Assembly (NCBI GenBank): GCA_022823165.1
Contig: JAJDXR010000070.1
Coordinates: 227,706 to 291,705, forward strand
Reading direction: 5' to 3'
DNA: 64,000 nucleotides
Source of the DNA: Anaerolineae bacterium
Lineage (GTDB): Bacteria; Chloroflexota; Anaerolineae; Aggregatilineales; Phototrophicaceae
The notes under the pieces are model-generated. The model saw nothing but the letters and a program-made list of their open reading frames with translations. It made no database searches and was not told where the DNA came from. A program made the position numbers and the translations under genes. Numbering within the stretch: position 1 is the first letter of the stretch; every line of letters begins with the position of its first letter. Of the stretch, positions 46,327 through 55,284 are shown piece by piece.

Positions 46327-48030
46327 TTAGAATAATCCTACTACTTTGCCGTCCGCGTCGATATCGACATTCATGGCCGCCGGCGTCCGCCCCAAGCCGG
46401 GCATCGTCCGCACATCGCCGCAGAGCGGGTAGATGAAGCCGGCGCCCGCTGAGGCCCGGATATCGGTGATGGTAATGCGGAAGCCGTCGGGCGCGCCCTT
46501 CAATTTGGGATCGTCGCTGATGCTGAGGTGCGTCTTCGCCATGCAGATCGGCAGAGCGCGCAGGCCCTGTCCCTCGTATTGGCGTATTTTGCGGCTGGCG
46601 ATGGGCGCGTAATCGACGCCGTCAGCCCGGTAGATTTCGCGCGCGATAGTCTCGATCTTGTCTTTGATCGACATATCATCGGGGTAGAGCAGGCGGAACT
46701 CGTTGGGCATGTCGCAAGCGGATACGATCATCTCAGCCAGCTCGACCGCGCCCGCGCCGCCCTCGGCCCAATGCCGCGCGACCGCCACGCCCGTCGCCCC
46801 GGCCGCCAGCGCGATCTCCCGCACAGCCTGGATTTCTGCGGCGGTGTCGTCGGCGAAGACGTTGATCGCCACCACCGGGTTCACGCCGAACTTCCGCAGA
46901 TTCTCCAAATGCCGCACCATGTTGACAGCGCCGGCTTCGACATCGGGCACGTTTTCTTCTTTCAGGCCCGGGTCAATCAGCTTGCCCGGAATGATGCGGT
47001 ATTTGCCGGTATGCGCCTTCAGCGCTCGGATGGTCGTCACCAGCACCACGGCATTGGGTTTGAGCCCGCTGACGCGCGACTTGATATTGAAGAATTTCTC
47101 GGCGCCGATATCCGCGCCGAAGCCCGACTCGGTCACCACATAGTCGCCGCATTTCATGGCGATCATGTCGGCAATAATGGAGGAGTTGCCGTGGGCGATA
47201 TTGGCGAAGGGTCCGGCGTGCACCAGAGCCGGCGTATTCTCCAGCGATTGCATCAAATTCGGCTTGATCGCTTCCTTCATCAGCACCGTGGCCGCGCCGG
47301 CCGCCTGAATGTCCTCGGCGGTTACCGGATTTTTGCCCTTGTCATAAGCGACTACCATCTTGCCGATGCGCTCGCGCATATCAGCCAGCGAGGTCGTCAG
47401 CGCCAGGATAGCCATGATTTCCGAGGCGACCGTGATATCGTAGCCGGATTGCCGCGGGACGCCGTCGAAGCGCTTGCCCAAGCCGACGATGACATTGCGC
47501 AGCGCGCGGTCATTCAGATCGACTACGCGCCGCCAGGGGATGTTGTGAATGTCGATGTCCAGGGCGTTGCCGTGGTAGACCTGGGCATCCAGCATGGCCG
47601 CGATCAAGTTGTGCGCGGCGCTGATGGCGTGGATGTCCCCGGTGAGGTGCAAATTGAAGTTTTCCATGGGCACAATTTGGCTGTAGCCGCCGCCGGCGGC
47701 GCCGCCTTTGATGCCAAAGGTGGGTCCCTGTGATGGCTGCCTGACGGTGATGATGGCCTTTTTGCCGATGTGTTTCATGGCCTGGCCAATGCCGACGGTC
47801 GTGGTGGATTTGCCTTCGCCCAGCGGCGTGGGCGTAATGGCGGTTACATCGACATACCTGGCGTCCGGCTTCGACTTCAGCCGCTCCAAGACTTCGAGCT
47901 TGACTTTGGCTACGTATTTGCCATAGTGTTCCAGGTCCTTGTCCGGATCAAGCCCCATTTGCTCGGCGATTCGATCGATGTGAACGAGGTTTGCATTTTG
48001 CGCGATGCTGAGATCCGACGGCATGTCCAT
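46327..48030 (-). CDS. fhs: Formate-tetrahydrofolate ligase
   Basis: 567-residue enzyme making 10-formyl-tetrahydrofolate from formate, THF and ATP, used in one-carbon metabolism and purine and acetyl-CoA synthesis. Clear features are TPTPLGEGKSTTTVGIG (ATP-binding P-loop), RQPSQGPTFGIKGGAAGGGY, FGADIGAEKF, and GAGFIYPLCGDVRTMPGL near the end. The ATG at 48030 follows AAGGG; an ATG at 48024 and a GTG at 48063 are alternatives. Same strand as the pyr genes, so cotranscription is possible. Confidence 0.96.
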   Translation of the reverse strand: MDMPSDLSIAQNANLVHIDRIAEQMGLDPDKDLEHYGKYVAKVKLEVLERLKSKPDARYVDVTAITPTPLGEGKSTTTVGIGQAMKHIGKKAIITVRQPSQGPTFGIKGGAAGGGYSQIVPMENFNLHLTGDIHAISAAHNLIAAMLDAQVYHGNALDIDIHNIPWRRVVDLNDRALRNVIVGLGKRFDGVPRQSGYDITVASEIMAILALTTSLADMRERIGKMVVAYDKGKNPVTAEDIQAAGAATVLMKEAIKPNLMQSLENTPALVHAGPFANIAHGNSSIIADMIAMKCGDYVVTESGFGADIGAEKFFNIKSRVSGLKPNAVVLVTTIRALKAHTGKYRIIPGKLIDPGLKEENVPDVEAGAVNMVRHLENLRKFGVNPVVAINVFADDTAAEIQAVREIALAAGATGVAVARHWAEGGAGAVELAEMIVSACDMPNEFRLLYPDDMSIKDKIETIAREIYRADGVDYAPIASRKIRQYEGQGLRALPICMAKTHLSISDDPKLKGAPDGFRITITDIRASAGAGFIYPLCGDVRTMPGLGRTPAAMNVDIDADGKVVGLF

Positions 48031-48251
48031 GACTTTGCCCTTGATACTCGCTGGCGAATTCACAAGCCGCGGCGGGTAGCGACGCCGGGTGGGCAGCTAG
48101 TGCTGGCTGATTGTCGGCGATGTAGCGTCCACGGCGGCTGCTTACCTACTGATTCTAACACGCTGCCGGTCGATTGTAGGTTAAATGCGGGCTAAGATTG
48201 CCAAATGTCAGTTGCGCTGAATCTTGCTGATAACCCTCATCGGCGTCGCCG

Positions 48252-49538
48252 GTGACCGCGCGCGCTCCGGTTCATAGCCGGCTTATTGCAGCCAGTCCTC
48301 TGTATTATGGCTGGGTAATTTGGCTGGTCGCCCTGGTCGGCATGTTATGCAGCTTTCCCGGGCAGAGCTTTTCCGTCTCGCTTTTCATGGACTTTTTTAT
48401 AGAAGATTTTGGGCTGGATCGCACCGCCGTCAGCAGTCTGTACGGCGCCGGCACCTTCGCGGCTTCGCTTAGCCTGACCTGGGTCGGGCGCCAGATTGAC
48501 CTCTGGGGTAATCGGCGCGTGGGCCTTGTGATTGGCGCGCTATTCGGCATCGTGCTGCTGCTCTGCTCGCTGATAAACGGACCCATTATGTTATTTTTTG
48601 CTTTCGCCGGCATGCGCGGCTTGGGTCAAGGCTCGCTGCCGCTGGTGAGTTCCACCGCCGTCGCCAACTGGTTTCGCTATCGCCGCGGCCGCATGATGTC
48701 GCTGCTGGCGCTGTCATTTGCGCTCTTTCAAGGCATCTATGTAAATGTCGCGCGTGTGCTGCTGGAGACGATGGACTGGCGCCAGGTGTTTATTGTGCTG
48801 GCTGTGGGGGTGGCGGCGCTGGCTATTCCAGCCTTTGGCCTGCTGATGCGCAATCGGCCCGAGCACTACGGGCTGTCGCCGGACAAGGACCTGCCCGTCA
48901 AGACCCAAGCAAACGCGAAGGATCAAGACGCCGAAGACAACTGGACGCTGAAGGAAGCGCTGCGTACGCCGATTCTCTGGATTTTCGTCGTATCGCGTAT
49001 GCTGCCGTCGGCTTGGGGCACCGGGCTTATCCTACATCAGGTGTCGATATTCGCGGATCTGAACCACAGCGTGCAGGTGGCGACTGAGACATTCGCCCTG
49101 ATTTCGCTCTTCACCGCCGGGGCGTCGCTGCTGGCCGGCTATCTGATCGATCGCGTCAAGCCCTCCTACGTGGTGGCTCTGCAAATGCTGGCGCTGCTGG
49201 CCGCGTCGCTGCTGGCGATGACTATGCGCGAGACCTGGCTCCTGATTATGTATGCGCTGGCCTTCGGGCTGGGCATGGGGATCGGCTATGTCTTTGATGG
49301 CGCCGTCTGGCCCAACTTGTTCGGGCGGCAATTCCAGGGTGAGATTCGCGGCTTCGTCTATACCGCCAGCGTCATCGGCAGCGCCATTGGTCCGGCCTTG
49401 TTCGGCCTCAGCTACGATTATGCCGGCGGCTACGACCTGGCGCTCTGGGCGGGGGCGGGCTTGTGCCTGGTAGTACTGGCGCTGGCTTTAGCCGCGCCCA
49501 GCCCCAAGCGCCGCCAACCAGCAGATGCAGTTGTCTGA
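48252..49538 (+). CDS. Major facilitator superfamily transporter (OFA-like)
   Basis: 428-residue membrane protein with twelve predicted helices in two halves. The first cytoplasmic loop WVGRQIDLWGNRRV is the MFS signature-like motif, and GLGQGSLPLVSSTAVANWF lies in helix 4-5. A charged central loop (KTQANAKDQDAEDNWTLKE) separates the halves. YYGWVIWLVALVGML at the start and DRVKPSY in the second half resemble oxalate:formate antiporter-like and monocarboxylate-type MFS proteins, but the substrate is not evident. The start is GTG at 48252 and no clear ribosome-binding site is seen. A link with the nearby formate-using fhs is possible but speculative. Confidence 0.82.
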   Translation: MTARAPVHSRLIAASPLYYGWVIWLVALVGMLCSFPGQSFSVSLFMDFFIEDFGLDRTAVSSLYGAGTFAASLSLTWVGRQIDLWGNRRVGLVIGALFGIVLLLCSLINGPIMLFFAFAGMRGLGQGSLPLVSSTAVANWFRYRRGRMMSLLALSFALFQGIYVNVARVLLETMDWRQVFIVLAVGVAALAIPAFGLLMRNRPEHYGLSPDKDLPVKTQANAKDQDAEDNWTLKEALRTPILWIFVVSRMLPSAWGTGLILHQVSIFADLNHSVQVATETFALISLFTAGASLLAGYLIDRVKPSYVVALQMLALLAASLLAMTMRETWLLIMYALAFGLGMGIGYVFDGAVWPNLFGRQFQGEIRGFVYTASVIGSAIGPALFGLSYDYAGGYDLALWAGAGLCLVVLALALAAPSPKRRQPADAVV

Positions 49539-49576
49539 TGCCCGGCTGCCGCGCCCGTCAATCACTCGCTAAAGCG

Positions 49577-51769
49577 TCAGGCTTCGCGCTTGAGAATGAG
49601 CGCGCCCAGCGGCGGCAGGCGCAGGCTGATGCTGCATGGCAGGCCGTGGCTTGAGACTTCCTGGCTGTCGACGCCGCCCAGATTGCCGACATTACTGCCG
49701 CCATAAATCTCGGCGTCGCTATTCAGCGCCTCGCGGTAAAAGCCGGCGGCCGGCGCCCCGATACGATAGCCATCGCGGACGACCGGACTGCAATTGAGCG
49801 CGATGATGAGGAAGTCGTCCCGGTCTTCGGCATAGCGGATGAAACTGTAAACGCCCTGATCGGCGTCATTGGCTTCTATCCAGCGGAAACCCCGCGCTTG
49901 AAAGTCGACTTGCCAAAGCGCCGGCTGCTCGCGGTAAAAGTGATTCAGGTCCCGTACCCAAGCCTGCATCCTCGCGTGTTTTTCATACTCGAGCAAATGC
50001 CAGTCCAGGCTGCGCGCTTCGCTCCATTCGCTGAATTGCGCGATCTCATTGCCCATGAAGTTGAGCACCTTGCCGGCTTGTGTATATTGGTAGGCGAAGA
50101 GCAGGCGCAGGCCCGCGAATTTCCGCCAGTAGTCGCCGGGCATCTTGCCGATCAGCGAGCCTTTCATGTGGACGACCTCATCGTGCGAGAGCGGCAGCAG
50201 AAAATTCTCGCTGAAAGCGTAGAGGCTGGCGAAAGTGATCCGATGGTGATGGAAGCGGCGATGCGCTGGATCAAGCTGCATGTAATTCAGCGTGTCGTGC
50301 ATCCAGCCCATGTTCCACTTCAAGGTAAAGCCCAGGCCGCCGACATAGGTCGGGTGGGAGACCATCGCCCAGGAGGTGGATTCCTCCGCGATCGTAACCG
50401 CGCCCGGCGCCTCGGCATGCGCCAGTTGGTTGAATTCGCGCAGGAAAGCCAGAGCGCCCAGATTCTCGTGGCTGCCATATTCATTGGGCAACCAGTCGCC
50501 GTCCTCGCGCGAAAAGTTGAGGTATATCATTGAAGACACCGCGTCCACGCGCAGGCCGTCGATATGATAGGCTTTCAGCCAGAAAAGGGCATTGGCCAGC
50601 AGAAAGTTGCGCACTTCGTTGCGGGCGTAGTTGAAGATCATGGTGCCCCAGTCAGGATGTTCGCCCTGGCGGGGATCTTCGTGGCTGTACAAATGCGTGC
50701 CATCGAAGTAATTCAAGCCGTGCCCGTCTTTGGGGAAGTGGGCTGGCACCCAATCCAGGATCACAGCGATATTGCGCTGATGGCAGCAATCGATCAAGTA
50801 CATAAAATCTTCCGGCGCGCCGAAGCGGCTGGTCGGCGCGTAATAGCCGGTGACTTGATAACCCCAGGACGCGTCCAGCGGATGCTCCGCCACCGGTAAC
50901 AGCTCCAGGTGCGTATAGCCCATCTCCACCAGGTAAGCGGGCAATTCCTCCGCCAGTTCGCGGTAAGTCAGATAGTCGCCGGCCTCGTTGCGCTTCCAGG
51001 ACCCCAGGTGCATTTCGTAAATATTCATCGGCTCCCGCAAGGGCTCGCTCTCGGCTCGCGCCGTCATCCAGTCGCCGTCCCGCCACTGGTAGCGGTCCAG
51101 GTCGCAGACGATAGAGGCTGTGTGTGGGCGCAGCTCGTGGTAGAAGCCGTAGGGGTCGGATTTGGCCGCGCGATAGCCTTGATTATGCGAGCGAACTTCA
51201 AATTTGTAGCTCGCGCCAGCTTCTAATCCCGGCACGAAGAGCTCCCAAATGCCGGAGTCATTCTGTGTTTCCATGGCGTGTACGCGCGCGTCCCAACGGT
51301 TGAAATCGCCGACCAGCGCGACTCGATAGCAATTGGGCGCCCAAACCGCGAAATTCACGCCCCATACGCCAGCGACGCTGCGCAGGTGAGCGCCCAATTT
51401 ATGGTATATCTCGCGATGCTCGCCCTGGCTGAACAGATAGACATCGTAGTCAGTCAGCAACGGCGGATAGACATAAGGATCGCCGAATGACTCGGGCTGA
51501 TCATCAATGGTGACAGCTTCGAAATGATAGGCGGCGCTGGCCCAGGTCGCGTCAAGCTCGGCGACGAACAGGCCGTCTTCATGCAGTTGCGCCATAGGCG
51601 CGCGCGCGCCGGTCTTGTTGTTAACCACTTCAACGCTTTTCGCCCAAGGCCGAAAGGTACGGATGGACACATCATCGCCCTGCCGGCGCCGGCCCAGTAT
51701 CGTGGACGGCGCGCCGATTTCGCCGCTGACGAGCGCCTCAATCGCGTCCGGGTGAATCGATAGGGGCAT
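49577..51769 (-). CDS. glgB: 1,4-alpha-glucan branching enzyme
   Basis: 730-residue enzyme that introduces alpha-1,6 branches into glycogen. An N-terminal CBM48-type beta domain (FAVWAPNCYRVALVGDFNRWD) is followed by the GH13 barrel: LPVAEHPLDASWGYQVTGYY, DWVPAHFPKD, the nucleophile Asp in GLRVDAVSSMIYL, the acid Glu in IAEEST and the third Asp in LSHDEVVH. The C-terminal beta domain ends ILKREA. The ATG at 51769 follows GAGGA. It stands alone here, without glgA or glgC neighbours. Confidence 0.95.
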   Translation of the reverse strand: MPLSIHPDAIEALVSGEIGAPSTILGRRRQGDDVSIRTFRPWAKSVEVVNNKTGARAPMAQLHEDGLFVAELDATWASAAYHFEAVTIDDQPESFGDPYVYPPLLTDYDVYLFSQGEHREIYHKLGAHLRSVAGVWGVNFAVWAPNCYRVALVGDFNRWDARVHAMETQNDSGIWELFVPGLEAGASYKFEVRSHNQGYRAAKSDPYGFYHELRPHTASIVCDLDRYQWRDGDWMTARAESEPLREPMNIYEMHLGSWKRNEAGDYLTYRELAEELPAYLVEMGYTHLELLPVAEHPLDASWGYQVTGYYAPTSRFGAPEDFMYLIDCCHQRNIAVILDWVPAHFPKDGHGLNYFDGTHLYSHEDPRQGEHPDWGTMIFNYARNEVRNFLLANALFWLKAYHIDGLRVDAVSSMIYLNFSREDGDWLPNEYGSHENLGALAFLREFNQLAHAEAPGAVTIAEESTSWAMVSHPTYVGGLGFTLKWNMGWMHDTLNYMQLDPAHRRFHHHRITFASLYAFSENFLLPLSHDEVVHMKGSLIGKMPGDYWRKFAGLRLLFAYQYTQAGKVLNFMGNEIAQFSEWSEARSLDWHLLEYEKHARMQAWVRDLNHFYREQPALWQVDFQARGFRWIEANDADQGVYSFIRYAEDRDDFLIIALNCSPVVRDGYRIGAPAAGFYREALNSDAEIYGGSNVGNLGGVDSQEVSSHGLPCSISLRLPPLGALILKREA

Positions 51770-51892
51770 GGTGGGTCCTCGTTGGCCGCCGCTGCGCAAT
51801 CGCGGTATTATAGCGGCTTTCGCCTGGTTGCGAAGTCTACCGCTTCATAATCATCAAATGGCCTAAACGTATGCGCAATTGAGTTATGTACA

Positions 51893-52066
51893 AATAAACC
51901 ACCGAGTACACCGAGAAAAACAGAGGACACCGAATAATGTTTATTTGCAGTTGTATGGTAGCGACAGCTTCCATACTGACGATGGTGGCATCAATTGCGC
52001 GCATCGAATCAAATCTATGACCTCTGTGCCCTCAAGAATACTCTGTGTACTCGGTGGCAAAGTTTT
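51893..52066. repeat. Facing 'ccaccgagtacac' arms
   Basis: ccaccgagtacaccgag (51898-51914) and its inverted partner ctctgtgtactcggtgg (52046-52062) face each other across about 130 bases. The arrangement is like that at 8656-8850, and the motif recalls the core of the longer repeats. No gene is seen in the 430-base gap between glgB and dinB. Confidence 0.55.
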
Positions 52067-52140
52067 TGTTGTTTCAGTCAAACGGACGATGCGCTCTCGG
52101 TCGGCGCCCCGCTTGAGCTTCAGGGGAGAATATGTTACCC

Positions 52141-52156
52141 TAGAAAATATATTCTA
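52141..52156 (+). promoter_or_regulatory. Possible operator upstream of dinB
   Basis: TAGAA-N6-TTCTA is a short inverted repeat about 50 bases before the dinB start, in an AT-rich stretch. It could be a LexA-type or other operator, but the LexA box of this organism is not known and chance occurrence is possible. Confidence 0.25.
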
Positions 52157-52203
52157 TAGGCAAATCCTTAGATCTGCCGTTCTTGATTGCGGCGGAGCAT
52201 ATC

Positions 52204-53415
52204 GTGACAGCCAGGACACGCAAGATTCTGCATTTGGATCTGGACGCCTTCTTCTGCGCGGTTGAGGAGCAGTTGCATCCGGAATTGCGCGGCAAAGCCA
52301 TCGCCGTCGGCGGCAAGCCAAACGAGCGCGGCGTGGTGTCGTCGGCATCCTATCCGGCGCGCAAGTACGGTGTTCGCTCGGCTATGCCAACAGCCCAGGC
52401 TCTCCGTTTGTGCCCGCATCTCATTGTGGTCGGTCAAACTCGCGGCGTGTATAGCCAGCGTTCGCGCGCGGTCATGGAGATTCTTCGCGACGCCGCGCCC
52501 GCTGTCGAGCCGCTCTCGATAGACGAAGCTTTTCTCGATGTGACCATTCTGCCCGCGCCCATCGAAATTATCGCGCGTGATTTGCAGCGGCGCATCAACC
52601 GGGAACTCGACTTGCCCTGTTCCTTGGGCGGCGCGACCAACAAGCTGGTTGCCAAGACCGCCAACACCGTAGGCAAAGCGCGCCAATCCAAGGATAAACC
52701 GCCGAATACCATTACGATTGTACCGGCGGGCGGAGAAGCGGCCTTCATGGCGCCCTTGCCCTTGCGGCAGCTATGGGGTGTAGGACCGAAGAGCGCCCAA
52801 ATGCTGAGCAAACTCGGGCTGACGTCCATCGGCGATGTGGCCAATTGGCCGGAAGAAGCCCTGACGCGGCGCCTGGGCAAATTCGGCGGCGACATCTGGC
52901 GGCGCGCGCAGGGCCTGGACCACCGCCCGGTGCTGAGCAAACATAAGACGAAGTCGATCAGCAAGGAAGTGACTTTCGCCAAAGACCTGATGGACGAAGC
53001 CGAACTCAAGCTGACCCTGCGGCGCTTGTCCGATGGTGTCGGGCGGCAGGCGCGCAAAGCCGGTTTGGCCGGCTCAACCGTCAAGATCAAGCTGCGCTGG
53101 ACCGACTTCTCCACGCTGAGCCGACAAAGGACGCTGGATCAGCCGACAGATCTTGATGGCGAAATATTCGACAATGCGCAGAAGCTGTTTGATCAGTGCT
53201 GGAAGCCGGACCGGCCAGTCAGGCTGCTTGGCGTAGGCATCAGCGGCTTTGGCGTTTCGTCGCGGCAACTGGGTTTGTGGCTTGATAGCGCCAAGGAAAT
53301 GCAGGAAGGGGAATTGCTGGGCGCGCTGGATCGCTTGCGCGACAAATATGGCGAGAAGACGATACGGCGCGCCAGCGATCTGCATCACTACCCGCATGAG
53401 GACAACAAGCGCTGA
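52204..53415 (+). CDS. dinB: DNA polymerase IV (Y-family)
   Basis: 403-residue error-prone translesion polymerase. The palm acidic residues are in LHLDLDAFFCAVEE and in LSIDEAFLDV; YPARKYGVRSAMP is the finger motif. LRQLWGVGPKSAQMLSKLG forms the helix-hairpin-helix thumb, and a little-finger domain follows (KSISKEVTFAKDL). No beta-clamp-binding QxxLF-like end is obvious at the C-terminus. GTG at 52204 is taken as the start because GGCGGAG lies upstream; a TTG at 52183 is possible. It ends 16 bases from the convergent exporter gene. Confidence 0.94.
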   Translation: MTARTRKILHLDLDAFFCAVEEQLHPELRGKAIAVGGKPNERGVVSSASYPARKYGVRSAMPTAQALRLCPHLIVVGQTRGVYSQRSRAVMEILRDAAPAVEPLSIDEAFLDVTILPAPIEIIARDLQRRINRELDLPCSLGGATNKLVAKTANTVGKARQSKDKPPNTITIVPAGGEAAFMAPLPLRQLWGVGPKSAQMLSKLGLTSIGDVANWPEEALTRRLGKFGGDIWRRAQGLDHRPVLSKHKTKSISKEVTFAKDLMDEAELKLTLRRLSDGVGRQARKAGLAGSTVKIKLRWTDFSTLSRQRTLDQPTDLDGEIFDNAQKLFDQCWKPDRPVRLLGVGISGFGVSSRQLGLWLDSAKEMQEGELLGALDRLRDKYGEKTIRRASDLHHYPHEDNKR

Positions 53416-53431
53416 GCGCTGCCCCGTCGGC

Positions 53432-55261
53432 TTAGACCAGCGTGAACAACCGGTGGTAGACGCCTTCCAGGTCAAGCAACTCTTGATGGCTGCCCATTTC
53501 AATGATCTTGCCGTGATCCATCACGACAATGATATCGGCTGAAGTGATGGTGCTCAGACGGTGCGCGATGACAAAGCTGGTGCGGCCCTCCAGCAAGCGT
53601 TCCAGCGCCTCTTGAATCTGCCGCTCGGTCTGCGTGTCGATATTGCTGGTGGCTTCATCAAGGATGAGTACGCGCGGGTCGGCCAGCAGGGCGCGGGCAA
53701 ATGCCAGCAACTGGCGCTGGCCGGTGGATAGCAGGGCGCCGCCCTCCATGATTTCAGACAGGTAACCATCGGGCATATCGACGATGAAGTCGTGGGCGCC
53801 TACGGCCTTGGCCGCCGCGACCACCTCGTCGTCGCTGGCATTCAAGCGGCCGTAACGGATATTGTCCATGACCGTGCCCGAAAAGAGGTGAGTGTCTTGC
53901 GGGACTACGCTGATTTGCCGCCGCAGGCTGTTCTGCGTGATATGCCGAATATCGCGCCCGTCAACCGTCAGCTTGCCCCGCGTCACCTCATAGAAACGCA
54001 TGATGAGCTTGACCATGGTCGACTTGCCGGCGCCGGTATGGCCGACAAAAGCCACCCGTGAACCGGGCGGCACCTCCAGATTGATGCCGTCCAATACCAG
54101 CGGACCCGCTTCTGAATACTGGAAAGAGACATTCTTGAAGCGGACATGCCCCTCAATGCTGGGCAGCTCGTCGGCGTTGACATCGTCGCGGATTTCAGCC
54201 GGAAAATCCATCAACTTGAATATGCGATAGCCCGAGGCAATCACGCTCTGCAGCAAGTTGTAACGCTGCGCCAGCAGGCGAATCGGGAAGAAGAACTGCT
54301 GGATATACAGGATAAAGGTCAGCAAGACGCCGACGGTAATCCGTTCGTCGAGGACCAGGACGCCGCCCACGAAAATCAATGTGCCGGTGGCGATGCCGCC
54401 GATCATCTCGACCGTCGGATAGAACAAGCCGGCGATCAGCGCCGCGCGCACAGCCGCCTGCCGGCTGGCCCAGTTGATCTCGCCCGAAAAACGTTGATAG
54501 TTGCGCTGCTGCCGCGCGAAGGCCTGGGTGACGCGCACGCCATTGAAGGCCTCCGATAGCTCGGCGTAAACCTTGGCATTGCTGTCCGAAACGCGTAAAT
54601 AGGCCGCGCGGGCGTGAATGCGCCAAAAGTTGGCGATCAGCAGCAAGACCACCAACACGGAAAAGGCGACCGTGGTCAGGGGTATGTTGATCAACAGCAT
54701 GGAAATGATGATGCCGAATAGCATCAAGACCTCGCGGATGCTGCCCACGGCGGCGAAGGTAACCGCCTCGCGCACGACGTTGACATCGCTGATGACGCGC
54801 GCGATCAAGCGCCCGACTTCATACTCGGCGAAGAATCCGATGGAAAGATACTGTATGTGATCGAAGAGCTGATCGCGCAGGGTCTTGATGATCGTCTGAC
54901 CGATGACGGCCATGTTGCCAAGCTGGATGCGGAAGCCGATGAAACCCAGCAGTTGGATGACCACGAATGCCGCCACGCCCGTGAGCAGAACCGACATGTC
55001 GCTTTTGCGTATGCCTTCATCAATAGCCCAGCCAATCAAGGGCGGGCTGGCGACATTGGCGAATACGCTGAAAAACATGGCGAAGACCGCCAGCGCGAAT
55101 TCTCGCCGGTGCGGCCTCAGGTAAGAAAGCAGCCGCAGCGTAACATCGCGGTCGAAGCCCGGCTCGTGGTCGTCTTCAATCTCCAGGATATTGGGTTCGG
55201 CCGCTTGGCGCTTGTCCCGCGCCGCCGCTGTGTTTTTCTTCGTCGTTTTCAGAACAGCCAT
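53432..55261 (-). CDS. ABC exporter half-transporter B (intact catalytic NBD)
   Basis: 609-residue type IV (MsbA/multidrug-like) half-transporter: six membrane helices (about residues 50-330), then an ATPase domain. Walker A is GHTGAGKST, Walker B LILDEATSNID with the catalytic Glu, and the switch His is present in VIAHRLST. The signature is LSTGQRQ, one residue off the canonical LSGGQ. An Ala/Lys-rich N-terminal tail precedes the helices. It lies 23 bases downstream of the partner gene. The motif pattern is complementary to the partner, so the two should form one heterodimer. The cargo (drug, lipid or peptide) is unknown. Confidence 0.92.
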   Translation of the reverse strand: MAVLKTTKKNTAAARDKRQAAEPNILEIEDDHEPGFDRDVTLRLLSYLRPHRREFALAVFAMFFSVFANVASPPLIGWAIDEGIRKSDMSVLLTGVAAFVVIQLLGFIGFRIQLGNMAVIGQTIIKTLRDQLFDHIQYLSIGFFAEYEVGRLIARVISDVNVVREAVTFAAVGSIREVLMLFGIIISMLLINIPLTTVAFSVLVVLLLIANFWRIHARAAYLRVSDSNAKVYAELSEAFNGVRVTQAFARQQRNYQRFSGEINWASRQAAVRAALIAGLFYPTVEMIGGIATGTLIFVGGVLVLDERITVGVLLTFILYIQQFFFPIRLLAQRYNLLQSVIASGYRIFKLMDFPAEIRDDVNADELPSIEGHVRFKNVSFQYSEAGPLVLDGINLEVPPGSRVAFVGHTGAGKSTMVKLIMRFYEVTRGKLTVDGRDIRHITQNSLRRQISVVPQDTHLFSGTVMDNIRYGRLNASDDEVVAAAKAVGAHDFIVDMPDGYLSEIMEGGALLSTGQRQLLAFARALLADPRVLILDEATSNIDTQTERQIQEALERLLEGRTSFVIAHRLSTITSADIIVVMDHGKIIEMGSHQELLDLEGVYHRLFTLV

Positions 55262-55284
55262 AAGCTCCGGTCTCTGCCACTAAG

